This document shows, in pieces, positions 11,501 through 23,100 of a stretch of DNA of 64,000 nt. The notes below the pieces were generated by a model that searched no databases, was not told the origin of the DNA, and saw only the letters and a list, made by a program, of their open reading frames with translations. The stretch is from Diplosphaera chodatii (lineage: Eukaryota; Chlorophyta; Trebouxiophyceae; Prasiolales; Stichococcaceae). Each line of letters begins with the position of its first letter. Within the stretch, counting starts at the first letter, position 1. A program made the translations under genes and the position numbers. The stretch spans positions 372,001 to 436,000 of the forward strand of contig JAALGY010000030.1 in assembly GCA_032358165.1 (NCBI GenBank). Direction: 5' to 3'.

Positions 11501-12890
11501 TTGCCCCAGTCCTGCTGCACCCAGTTGCGCGTCTCAATGCGCGGCAGCGCCAGCACCGCCATCACCTGCGGGCAGACGCTCCTCACTCTAGGCACAAGCA
11601 TGGCCATGAGAATGTCTGTTAAGGTTATGTCAGGCGCACTGAGCAGCAGCAGTCCCAGGGGCCATGCCTCGTCAGAGCGCAGTTGTAGGGGCACATCCAT
11701 CTCATGCATCGCAAATGCAGCGTGCCCACCACAAAGGGGATGATAATGTAGACGGTGGAGATCACGGCGGCGTTCCCGACAATCGACAGCCCCCGGTAGT
11801 TCAGGTACGATAGTGCAATGGACAGCGTGAACAGGATGGCCCTGCAGGGTAAAGGGAAGGGTGCAAGCTTGTCTGTGCTGGTCGGGGAGCATCCACATGG
11901 CATTGATCACGACATCGGACATGACAGGGCTACAGTGGAAGCAGTAGAACAGGGACTTTCAGTCAACAGTGCTCACGTGCGCTGCCAGCTGTCCTTGAGC
12001 CCAGGCACCAGCACGTCCAGGTAGGACATGAACATGACCGGGTACAGGCTGTTGTCCGTCACCCCGCTCAGCCTGCAGCACATTTGTATGACTTGGCCTT
12101 GGGCGGTTGTGCATGCATGTCAGACTGTTGTAATGTGCATGTGTGCTGCCATATGAAAATATTGTGGGGGATACGTGGGCAGCTTGGCCACTGGCAGGTT
12201 GGTTGATTGACCAGCATCTGTTCACTGTAGGGTCTGTTTGTCATGGCAGCTGCCCGTCTGCTCACCAGGACCAGAAGCCCTCCTGGAAGCCCCAGTAGGG
12301 GCCGAAGGCAGCGGTGACCCACGCAACATAGCCCGAGTCCTCTGGGAATGCGGTTGCCAGCTCAGCGGTCACCAGCGCCTCGGGCACGCTCCACAACAGC
12401 GGCAGCAGGCAGAAGCCCAGCAGCGCTAACAGTGGCCCGCCCGAGCTGACGGCGTCCTGCAACATGCAGCATGCACTGCTGTCTGAGCATCTTTGGCAAC
12501 TTTTTGCATCATGATGATGCGGCTCTTATGCACAGCTACTCGTCGCCTTCGTTGGCGAGGCTAAAGCATCACATAGTGCATGTTATCGCAGCCTTGAGGC
12601 CTCTGATGATGTGGAATGAGCATGCCGCCCTGGGACAGCATGCATGCCATGCACCAGGACCTCACCTCGATGCCGAAGGGCCCCCCGGAGACGTCGTAGA
12701 AGCACAGCGCCACCAGCGGCAGCAGCGACAGCGGCTTGGCGCGCTTGTGGCGGCGGGCGCGGGAGGTGGCGGTGGATGTCGCCCGCTGCAGCAGCGTGCC
12801 GGATTCCGTGCGGCCCATGCCCGCGTTCAGCGCCTCCCGCAGGCTGCCGGCTGCCTCCGGCGTGCCGGTCGCGCCGTTTGCAGTCGTCAT
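8540..12890 (-). CDS. APC-superfamily polyamine/amino-acid permease (plant PUT-like)
   Basis: A multi-exon membrane transporter. After a basic N terminus (ATG at 12890 is the first good Met), the protein reads [22 protein letters not shown], interrupted only by introns, then [20 protein letters not shown] and [20 protein letters not shown]. Later exons give [39 protein letters not shown] and [20 protein letters not shown]. This series matches plant PUT/LAT-type polyamine uptake transporters, which have about 12 membrane helices. Other exons are hydrophobic helices (about 11625-11903, 9780-9870, 9540-9590). The C terminus is acidic ([18 protein letters not shown] near 9185) and seems to end at 8540. 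Substrate is inferred from the family; other cationic amino acids are possible. Some 3' exon boundaries are unsure. Confidence 0.87.
10404..10426. repeat. Short CTGCAT tandem repeat
   Basis: CTGCAT is repeated three times plus a partial copy, within a permease intron. It looks like an ordinary microsatellite. Confidence 0.8.
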
Positions 12891-13604
12891 TTCCACCTGC
12901 GCTGCGCCGGCGGCGGACGGAGGGTGCAGCTGCTGCGCTGCAGGGGGTGGCGCCGCTGCCGGGTGGTCCGCCAGCCACCGCTCGACGGAGGGGTGCGAGG
13001 ACGCTGGAATGATGTTCTGAGGTATGTTATCGAACGTCCGCCAGGTCGTTGGCAAGCAGCAAGCTCGTCTTCATGCGTGGCCGAGACCTAGCAACCTGCT
13101 GGGGATTGGCAGCAAGTGACCTGACTCGCGGTGCACAACATGCGCGAGCTCATGCACAGCACTGCTGCCTGTTACACAAGATCATCTAATGCATGCGATC
13201 GCGAGACGCGTGGTACTCAATAGTCTGAGCGCGAGCTTGCTGCTTTCTTATAGTATCAGCATCCTGCAGCCAGTGCTGACCTGAGCTGATGGGACCCAGT
13301 GGGTAGTCACTACTTTGATTGAAACTCCGGTCGCACGGCGTTCAAGATGCAGCAAAGCGCAGATCCTTTAGGTACAGACGTTTCATAGCGTTTGATCGCC
13401 ACCAGCTGGTTGCGCTTCCGGCTTGGACGAGCTTTTTGTTTAGAGCACACGAGCTCAGTGCTGAAGATCATACCGCCATGCATGTGACTGCATCCAACCT
13501 TGCGCTCACGATCTGAGCGTGGAAAGCGAGCAGCAGCAGACTACAATGGTCCAACGCAGAGCAACGACCCCATCTCCATAGCATAACTAGACAGCGCGGT
13601 CGCC
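12891..13604. other. Intergenic region between divergent genes
   Basis: It lies between the starts of the minus-strand permease and the plus-strand degenerate U-box gene. The permease reading frame is open upstream to about 13055 with a Pro/Ala-rich stretch but no Met, so this part may be 5' UTR or a further exon. The rest shows no coding signal. Confidence 0.4.
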
Positions 13605-15303
13605 ATGACCTGCACCCTGCTTATCTGGGGCTTTGATGTCAAGGACCCTTGGCACAGCCAGGAGCTGGATGTTTGTGTACAGCACGGTGAGCGTGTGGCG
13701 TACTGCCTCGGCAGATCCTTTTCACGTGCATGGATGCCTACACTGCGGCACGAGTTTGGTGCCGGAACTGACATTTGCACACGAGGGTCGCAGGAGGCAG
13801 GAGTGAAGATGGCAAGTTTGAGTTTTGCAAGGCAGGCAGAGCTGCATGGTGCGCGGTGCAGTTTGCAGACCTGGCAGCCGCTGACGCCTGTGCGGACGCC
13901 CTGGAAGGTGAGTGTGCATGGCTCAGGCACTGGGCACTTGTGTCAGCATCAGACGCCTCACGCAACACTGAGCCACGCGATTCAGCCTGGGCAATGCACC
14001 GAGACTGACTGCCCTGTCGCCTGCGCAGTGTCCTTCAGCCACCTGCGGGTTCACCATCACAGTGCTGGCTGGCACTGGGACAGTACTGTTAGCAGCGGCC
14101 TCATAGACAGGTAAACATTCACAGGCTGAACTTGGCGTGTGCTTCCACTGCAGGCGGTGATTTTGCGCCCACGAGAGCCACCACAGATTGCGAAGCCGAA
14201 GACTCCGTAGGGAAGTCGACCACGAAAGGCATGAGCGTCATCTGCCAGCTCCTGGCACAAGTCCTGGCTGCTGACACCGCGCGCGCGGCCGTGCTGCGGG
14301 ACGGCAGCTGGGCTGCTGCGGTGGACAGTATCAAGTGAGCTCACTGTTCAACGAACACTCGGCAGATCCGGCGCCTGACAAGCTGCTGCCCTGCGTCTGG
14401 ATGGCTGTGACCTGGTCATGTGCGACAGCCACAGCACAGGCTTGTGTGCTCACGTCGGCAGGAGCATCCAGCCGCCGCCGCAGCACGCTGCAGGATGGCC
14501 TGCGGAGCGGGATGCGCTGCTCCAGGGTGTGGCAGAGGTGCTGTTCAACTTTGACAGCAGCAGGGACTACACTGCGGCGGCCCCAGATCCGGAGGCCGTG
14601 GCCGCGGCGGACCGCGCCATGCAGGAGCTGCTGGTGCGCTGCGCATGTGCGGCCTGTACACCGTGGCCCGCCGGATGTTCAAGCTGCTGATGCTCAGCAG
14701 CACGGCTGCAGGCGCCAAAGGCTGTTGACGATGTCGTGCCACAACGTGCAGGCTGAGGAGCAGACAGCTGAGCAGCGTAGGAAGACCGCAGCCAGCAAGC
14801 GCGCCCGCAAGAAGGCAGCTAGGCAGCAGGCGGCCGCATCTAGCAGTGACGACCGAGCTGCCAACAGCACAGCACACCTCGCAGCAGCACCCTCCAGCAG
14901 AGCAGACGATGAGCAGACGGCAAACAGCAGCAGCAGCAGCATGCAGCCAGTAGAGGCGCTGCGGCTGGCTGCTGCTGGTGCAGTGCCGCAAACAGCAGCA
15001 GGTGTGCCACAGGATGTCTGCAGCAGTGGCGACCTGCATTCACCAGCAGCTGCGGCCACTGCAGCAGCACAGTCAGACTGGTGGCGCTGCCCGCTGAGCG
15101 GCGAGGTCATGCGGGACCCGGTGCTATTTGGCAGCGAGGGCCACAGCTTTGAGCGGGCAGCCCTGGAGGAGTGGCTGGCGGCCCACCCCGGGATCCACCC
15201 GCTCACTATGCAGCGGCTTCCACCGGAGGACGGCTTCCACCGGAGGAAGGCAGCATCCTACCTAATCATGCACTGCGTAATCTGGTCCAGCAGCTGCATA
15301 TAG
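13605..15303 (+). pseudogene. Degenerate short member of the RRM-like/U-box family (copy 1)
   Basis: Exon 1 (13605-13686) encodes TLLIWGFDVKDPWHSQE and exon 2 (13794-13907) AAWCAVQFADLAAADACADA; together these are the RRM-like module. Exon 3 (14029-14110) begins like the family's third exon (SFSHLRV) but stops being similar after a few residues. Exons 4-11 of the full-length paralogues are absent. The next similar part is exon 12 (VLAADTARAAVLRDGSWAAA), reached only after a frame change and an in-frame TAG in the phase used by paralogues. Exon 13 and the basic linker follow. The U-box (CPLSGEVMRDPVLFG, HSFERAALEEWLAAHPG) is cut by a 17-bp tandem duplication that shifts frame before its last helix. 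I read it as a pseudogene, though a short spliced product cannot be excluded. Confidence 0.75.
15214..15247 (+). repeat. 17-bp perfect tandem duplication inside the copy 1 U-box
   Basis: Two identical adjacent 17-bp units (15214-15230 and 15231-15247). Because 17 is not a multiple of three, the reading frame changes and the stop is a TAG at 15301-15303. With one unit, the frame would read the family's usual C-terminal helix and end at a TGA at 15306-15308. Confidence 0.93.
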
Positions 15304-16288
15304 ACTGACGCACAGAATCACAATGTCATTGCAGGACAACCAGAAAATGAAGCAGCAACGGTTGACAGTCTGCGCTTAGCTAAAACGTTTCGGTTTCATC
15401 CGTTTGCCACACTGTACAGGCACATTGCCATTGGTGTCGTGCTTGCACCTTGAAAATCCAGCACAAGTGGCTGGTTGTGTCGGCTGATCAGGACCGCAGG
15501 GGATCCTCATTCAGGCGTGCGCAAACAGCTGTGTCCGGTACCGACCGGCGCACTCTTGTTGTCTGTTAGGTAGGCGTCTAGTACCGGTAGTAGGTGAGCA
15601 TCAGGACTACTGCTGTCAGACTGTAGTGCGGCGCGCGGGGTGCGTGGATGGGGATCTACATGCATACATGAACTGCTGTGCACTGCGTGCGTGAGCTGGA
15701 CGGCAGAAGGTACAGGCTGCCATCGCGAACTGCCGGCTAGTTACATATCAGATTGGCAATCGGATCCGACATGCACCCGGATCCAGGTCGGAGCTCTCAT
15801 AATTCAATAATTTGTAGCATCTGTGTCAACGTCATGACGTCTGCGTAACGTCTTTATCGCGTCATGCTCCTTCACGAGATCGCAAGGACAGGGACAGATC
15901 GCAAACACAATCGATGCTTGCGCGCGCTTCTAGTTTTGCGATATAAGCAGATATCAAACTTGAGGGGCTCGAGCGAGAGCGGCGTCCGGCCAGCGAAGCG
16001 AAGCTGTCCTCCTCTCGCATGCATCCAGCGATGTGATCTGGTGAGCACCGATGCACAGGCCGATATCAACCCCAGCAGCAGCGCATCAACCTCCTTCAGC
16101 TCACTGCAGACATGCAACGTGGTCGCAGCCTGCAGTTGTCCTGGCTTGCTGCTTGACAGGCCCAAAGTGTGCGCGAGGGGTCGGTGGCTCAGCTTGTCTA
16201 ACGGAATCTTGCAGGTCGCAGGCAAACGGTGCGGCGGGGTGGGGCGGTTCACTTCTCATCTTTATCTCTCTGAAATCTCGGTGGCAAC
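15304..16288. other. Intergenic region with possible promoter elements
   Basis: About 1 kb without a supported gene, more AT-rich than its neighbours around 15790-15960. It includes a TATA-like ATATAAG at 15941 and a 12-bp palindrome listed separately. It probably contains the promoter of the following plus-strand gene. Confidence 0.4.
15829..15840. promoter_or_regulatory. Palindromic ACGT-core element, candidate bZIP site
   Basis: ACGTCATGACGT is a perfect 12-bp palindrome about 450 bp upstream of the next candidate start. ACGT-core palindromes are typical bZIP sites; function here is only a guess. Confidence 0.25.
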
Positions 16289-19200
16289 ATGGGTGCGGTG
16301 CATCATTTGCGGTCTACGATGTCCGCAATGGAAGGATCACGCATTGCGCATCGCAAGGATTTTTCCAATGTCAAACCGCGTTTTGCGTCTCCCACCAATC
16401 GTTACGCTGTGCCCAACCAATATGAGAACCCTGTGTGACGTGTAGCGGGTGTCGTCGACCTCAACAAGACTGGCTACGTGCCAAAATTGTATCGGTCAGT
16501 GCGATTGGTGACGTACCGGGTCAACACCTTGACCGTTGCGGAGCCAGGCTCGCTGATGGCGGTGAGTCAACAGCTTGGACCATTCGTGCTGTCTGTGACT
16601 CACCTGCACAAGTGCAAGCTCACACTGAGCCACGATGCTGTCCTGTACCTACGTACAATGCTGGCCAGCATTCACCCACATCCACCGGCCAGTACATCAC
16701 ATCATGCTGTGGTCCCTGCCAGATCCACCTCCTCAGTTCTGGCAGTGCCACTGACTGAAATCTGGGCCAAGCGTCGGCAGCCCTGCACATGACGCCTCTG
16801 GCCCTGCTGCTGAGCAGGTGCCGCCCGACACCATCACCGTCCGGATCAAGGACTTGCCGCCGCAGCCCGGGGAGCAAGTCAGCGATGCGCTGTGCAGACT
16901 GCGGCGCCTTGGCAGCGTCTTCCTCCAGGCGGTGGACGAGGTCCGCACCCTTGATGCGGGTGAGGTGCCCCTGCCGCTTCACGCGGCACATGCGTGTCTG
17001 GTGGCACCATCTCCAATCTCGTCCTGAGATGTGTGTAGCCAACCTGAGCACAGATGCTGGTTGCAACTTGTTGCATCAGGGCCCAAGTAACGTCAGGTTG
17101 TATCGCTATCTGCTGCTGCTTGCAGCTGAAGGCGGGCCCCCAGCAGCTGGCACCCGACTGAACGTGTTCATGGTGCCGGAGTTTTCATGAGGTGATGCCA
17201 TGCATCTGTGTATGATTTGCCACGCATCGCACCTGCTGTTTACCCCTGCCTGCCGGCTTGCATCTCTGCATGTCAGTCCTGCGCACGTGTGTGAGTATCG
17301 ACAGCATATGTGGGCATCCATCCAGCGCACAGCTGTTAAGATAAGCCTCGTCACGCCCACCTGGCTTCTTGTGCGACTCGCAGGGCCTTTGACAAGAAAG
17401 TTGATTACTTTGGATGTTATCGCTGGAATGAGGCGCTCAATATTTTCGAGGTGCTGCGGACGATGTTCACCAACCCCGCGTACTCTGACTGGCTTATCGT
17501 GGTCGGTACGTGTTGTCAGTAGCCCGTCTACAGGGTGTGACGCCCTGCCACCAGCTCACTACACAGTCCAACCTTTGAGTCCGTGGGGTGCTGCACAACA
17601 AGCTGTGTGCAGGCAACCGCGCTGCAGCATAGGAAGCCCCAAAGTTGACTTGCTGGGAGGGCACATCACGAATCTGCCACTGCAAGTGTCGACATGCCCC
17701 TGAAGGGAAGTTCTTTTTACATCTGTTGCAGGGTCGGTCCTGAGCCGCAACACAACTGACACGCTCCCTCTTGACCAGATTCCTCAGAAGAAGTGGTCTC
17801 TGCTCCACACATCGGTCGTCATCAAGGTGCGTGAGCGGTCCTGCTTTCCCACACGTGAGCGATCCAGTTGGCAGGTCACGCCAAACAGGATCGGCAGCTT
17901 GGTAGTGTTCAGCATCGATATAATGGCAGCATGGTGCGGCTGCAGGGTGGTGTCGGGCAGTGGCCCGTCCCCCTCAACAAGGACCCCAACAAGAACCCCA
18001 TCCCGTTCACGTACATCCACAAGAAGGTTTTCAGGTCAGATTGCTGGTTTGCGATGAGTCAGAAATGGACAGCCCTGCATGCCGCCCAGCGCTGCGACCC
18101 GTGGTCCAGCGCACTTGTGTGGGCCTGTGTTTGCCCTTGGCGTTGGCTGCGTGATACGTTGTCCTCACTTTGTTCACCACCGTCGTCCAAGGCGATCGAT
18201 CATGCGTGTCTGTGCTGCAGCCACATCGATGGGATGCCCAGCTCTTTCTGGAACGGCGACCCAAACCAAGCAAATGCGCGCATCAACGAGCACTTTCGTG
18301 AGGGCATGCAATCATGGGCCGAGTTGAAGCAGAATGTCTTCAGGTATGCGGCGTGCAGGGCCCTACCACCCTGCTGGCACCTCGTGCCAGGTCGCGGGTG
18401 TGTGCTTGCCAGTTTTCTCTGCAGCGCGGCATCGCCTTTGAGTGTCATGCCAGTGGGTCAAGGCCTGCTGTGGCGGCCCCCTGCTGCCTGCCGGATGCTG
18501 CAACGTGCTGCGCTGCCTTCCGTGCAGGATCGACAACCTGATCTTTGGCCTGGAGATCTGCTTGGACCACTCCGACCGGGTGTTGCGCACCACCCTGGAC
18601 CAGTGGCTGGTGCGTTACCATTTCTGTTGTTGGCAACACAGCCATCGATGATGAACACATATGTTTGTACGCACCACACATCCTCTGCAGCGTCTGTTTG
18701 CTGTGTGCTCTTGCTGCATGTACAGCGTCGGATCCCCTGCATGTTGCATCCGTCTGCCCCTCCGCGGCGGGTGGTCCGCTGCAGAAATCAGCTTGTTGGG
18801 AGGGCTGTATGCAGTCACACCCCTGTCGTCACCCTCTGCTCGCTGTGTGACACCAGGAGAAAGACCGCACCCCGAAGCCCGAGATCGACGTGCACCTGCT
18901 CCCCTGCTGCGGCATGCCAGTCGTGGCCACATCCGTGTGTGCACGTGTCGGCGGCGTGCTGTTCAGGAACGACGGCGCGCCCAACCCCGTGGACACCCTG
19001 TGTCAGGTGATGAGGCAATCTTATATACAACTCCATCCACTTATCAACACTGCACTCCTCATTGCGGGCGGGGCACGCACACAAAGGTTTGTGGCTGTGC
19101 CAGCCTGATTTGTAGCCTCCGCCCCATCGAGATTGCTAACCTGGCAGGGTCGTCGTACCCTATAATCGTGGCCGTGTTTCTGATTTGCACATATTTGGCT

Positions 19201-19699
19201 TGGCCTCGACTTCAGGCGCTGAAGGTGCGGAGCTACACAAGCGAGCCGATCAAGTCAGCCAGAACGGTGGATGTGGCTCTCGAATCAATAGTGGCTGTTG
19301 CCGCGCCTGCTCGGGTGAGTCAGCTTGGGATGCGCACCCCGTCTTCGTTGTCAGTCCCTATAACCGATGTTTTCCTACAAACCCCGGGACCCACAGATGA
19401 TCATCACCGTCGTGCATACGCCCTGATGTCTCCCTAACCCTCTGACATCTTGGTGACAGGCGACCTACCCCCGCGGCGCAGCAGACTTCCAGGACATCCT
19501 GGTCTACGAAGAGACGCCGACCCTCTACCGCCCGCCCCAGGGCGCAGGCTTCTCGCTGCTGGAGGTGCTAGGAGGCGTCTTCTCCGCCAGCATCGCGCTG
19601 GGGATGCTGGTGCGCGGCGAGGAGGGGCGCTGGGTGCGGGCCGCGGCCGGCGAGGCCAGGAAGCGGCTCATCCGCTGCGGGTGCCTGGTGCGACATTGA
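16289..19699 (+). CDS. Multi-exon gene of unknown function
   Basis: Probable exons encode, in order: KLYRSVRLVTYRVNTLTVAE (to 16561, donor GTGAGT); DTITVRIKDLPPQPGEQVSD (from 16818); KVDYFGCYRWNEALNIFEVL (about 17394-17500); RNTTDTLPLDQIPQKKWSLL (about 17735-17826); GVGQWPVPLNKDPNKNPIPF (about 17900-18030); DGMPSSFWNGDPNQANARIN (about 18220-18340); DNLIFGLEICLDHSDRVLRT (about 18530-18607); KPEIDVHLLPCCGMPVVATS (about 18857-19007); and a last exon from 19460 with SLLEVLGGVFSASIALGMLV, one possible membrane helix, ending in TGA at 19697-19699. I recognise no family. The ATG at 16289 is in frame with the first exon but separated from it by an in-frame TGA (16436-16438), so the true start may be an unseen upstream exon. 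Several junction phases were not resolved. Confidence 0.5.
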
Positions 19700-20147
19700 G
19701 AGCACTGTTCGAAGCCTGCCGCCCGCCCTCTCCCCATCCCTCGTCCCGGAGTTCCCTGCTGTCCATGGGGCCAGCGCGCCCCGCACGGCAGGCCAAGCAG
19801 CTGCCTGGGCTGCCGCATGCGTTCCTGTCGTTGTGTCGCGGCTGCTGGCATCTACAGAGCGCTGAGACTGTGCTCGCTACACCCCTTGCTGCCTGACCTG
19901 CAAGCCAAATTCACGGCTGAAACTGCTGTACTGCGGCATAATTATACAGCAGCATTATAAGTATTGAGCATCATTTACAAGCAATGACTTGCCTGTTCGT
20001 TGGTGTCGAACCTGCTCAGGAGTGTTGCCCTCATCTCAGCTGCTGGGTACCCTTGCCACTCTGTGCAGCAAAAGTGCAGTCTTGAGATCCTGCAGTGCTG
20101 CATGACAATGCACCATGCTCCGACGTATAGCATCATAGCATAGCATC
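19700..20147. other. Intergenic region, 3' UTR-like
   Basis: Relatively AT-rich around 19915-19990 and without coding signal. Splice phases do not allow the exon ending near 19699 to join the exon at 20223, which supports two separate genes. Confidence 0.5.
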
Positions 20148-23100
20148 ATGCAGAGCTCACAGCTTACTGGTCTACAGCATCGAAGTAGTCAGACGTTGAA
20201 CCTGTGCGCATGTGCTGCGCAGGCGGTGTACCGCGCCCTGCAGCAGCTCGGCCACGAGATCAACGCCTGGATCAAGGCCGTCGACAGCGGCGCGGAGACG
20301 TGGCCGGTGGTGAAGGACCTGCCGTGGCCCGCCATCGTCAAGCCCTTCCCCGGGGACACGCCCTACCTGGCGGCGGCCCGGATCGTGCTCCCCGTCGTTC
20401 AGGTGCGCCCGCTGCTGGCGGCACATCGTCTGCTGTGATACCAAGAGGTGGCAGCACCCCGTCGCAGGCTCGCTCCTCAAGCACATTGATGTTGTTGACA
20501 GGCCTACCAACCAGTCCTTGCCGGATTGGTGTTTTTCAGTTGTTCTGCAACTGCACGCTTTGTTATGCAACCTTCTGCCCATCTCAGGGTCGTGATTGAG
20601 ACACCTGCCTACGCCTAGACCGGTTTCGGGCTGTCACGTTGAGCTGTGTGTGTCCCCGCTGCTGTCCTGCAGGCCGTCATGCAGAGCCTGGACGGCAGCA
20701 AGGAGACGCCCGGCAGCACCGCCTTCAAGCTGGCCGCGGAGGCGGCGGTCACGGCCGCGCAGGCGTTTGTGGACGCGTGGTCCACGGGTTTCGACCTGCA
20801 CTCGCACGCGGCGCAGCGCCTGGTCGCCCTGCCGGAGTGGCGCGAGCAGCGGCAGCCCGTGGGGGACGGCGACGACTCTGGGCTCTCGCCGGCCATTACA
20901 AAGGGGCTGAAGGTGGGTGCTGCATGCATGTGGCACTTTGCAGCGGGCTGCCGCTGAGATGTGCAGCCCTGCGCCGAGATGTTTATGCAGCAGGCTGGAT
21001 CCAATGTCACATACATTCAAGTCGCTGTGGCCGTGGACACACTACCAACATTACCTGTATGATGCGTGCGCACGCTGGCAAAACACCCGAGTCACCTTGT
21101 CAGACGAAAGAGAAAGCTTTGCTCAACTATCTCTGACACTCTGCAAGCAACAGCCCATGTGTACCACTGTGCAGGACCTGAGCAAGGTCCTGGGCGTGCT
21201 GGGAGACGCGAAGGAAGCTACTGGCGGAGCCAACACGCTGCTGCAGGACACAGAGCAGGCCTGCGGGCTGGTCAACGACTTCAAGGACCTGGTCCAGGTA
21301 TCGCAATGTGTGTCAAGCACGGCAGTGCATGTCCAATCAGTTGACAGCTGCCGCTGCAGCGCCAGAACAGAGGCAGGGATGGACCCATGCAGCATTGTGT
21401 GCAGTTTGAGAGGGGTTGAAAGGACAGGCAGGCTGTGGTGCGCCAGCAGGTTCAAAGGCAACTGCTTCAACAATTGTGTCGTGCCTACCAACAGGGGAGG
21501 GGGGGACGGGCCTTGCATCTGTGTCTAGGTGACGTCATACAATACGCGGTTGAGCATCAGCAGCACCCAGCGCACATCAGCCGACGGCACCGCCGCGCGC
21601 TCTGCCGCCGCAGGTCGTCAGCGATGTGGGCGACGCGCTGGCGCACGTCCCCGTCGTGGGCGACGTGGTGGGCCCCTTCAGCGAGGCCCTGGACGCGTCG
21701 GAGCTCCTGCCGACGGTGGAGGACTTCAACGGCACGCTGCAGGACTTCAAGGCGGACACGCTGGACGAGGCGCGCGACCTGGTGGCCAAGGCGGACAGCT
21801 ACATCGGCAAGGCGCAGGAGGCGGTCACCATCCTGGTCAACGAGTGAGCCCCGCGGCTGACGATGCCCTCAGCACTGCTCGCTGCAATTGCGCACCCATT
21901 GTTTGGCGTTTCGTCAACTGGTACCATTTGACCAGTGCATGTACTTGCTGTCTGCAGTGTGCCGCGCTACCTCAACACCCTCCAGTGCCTGCAGTACAGC
22001 GTCCAGGTACGCACTCCATCGACTTCAAGGTCCTGTGTCGTCAAATATGCTTTTGAATCCTCAACAATGCAGCTGTCAGCCGCTTAGCTGTCTGTAGCTG
22101 CAGCTGTGTTTGCAGCATCAGCCCCTTTCCTGATGGTATGCTCCTGTTTGATGTGAAGCTGTCGTGGAGGCGTGTCTGAGTCCCATGGCATGCTGCTGGC
22201 TGCAGCTGGGCAGCGCGCTGGCGGCCTGCCTGCCGGCCGATGACCCCGTCATGGGCCCAGCGATCTCGGCCCTCACCCGGGTGGACGGGGACCTCACCGC
22301 CCTGACCAACAAAGTCGACGGCGCGTTGCAGCCGATACTGCACGTGTTCCAGCAGGCGAGTCTGCTCAGGCGCAGGCGTGCTGCCTGCCGCATGCGGGCA
22401 CGGTAATGTAAGCACCGGCATGCGACACTGATGCTATGAGGCATATGAGGCACTTCAAAAACATGCGGCACTCGGTGGTGTGCAGGTGGTGGATGCGCTC
22501 AAGGGCGCCTTCGGCGAGGTGCTCGAGTCTTTCAGGTCCCTTGGGTCCGATGTGGAGGAGGGCGTCGGCTTCATCGTGCGCAACATGGGCTTCCTGTCTC
22601 CCATCGAGGGCGCGCTGCACACAATCCAGGACGTGCTGTCGCCAATCATGTGGGTGAGTGCTGCCACCAGGAGCCAGCGCAAGCTGCAGCACATCATGAG
22701 CACAGTGCTGGCTGTCAGGCAGACCTCACATTGTGCGGCATCCTGGAGATGACATGATGCAGACCTGTGTCACCCAATCATCGATGGTTGTTTCTCAACA
22801 GGATGCTGATGCTGATGATGATGGCACCGCCATCAAGCAGAGGACTGCCAACCAGGTGTCACGAGCGCAGGTGTATGAGTGCAGGTGCTGGACGCCGCAT
22901 CATGCCTGTTCAACTCGCTGTTCAAGGGCCCGGTTGACGACATCATCAACGCCACGGGTGAGGCCCACCGCTTCAAGCTGCACAGCACTGCCTTGTCAGA
23001 TGGCGATGGCACGTTGCAGCTGACCACATAGAAGGCCTGCATGCGGCAAGGGTTCACATGGATCGCAGAGCACTGGCAAGCTCATTGCCAGACCCTACCA

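Noticed and set aside
19460..20402. One gene spanning 16.3-31.8 kb
   Set aside because: Candidate donors near 19680-19687 leave two bases, while the exon at 20223 needs phase 0, and a stop plus AT-rich DNA lies between. Two genes fit better.
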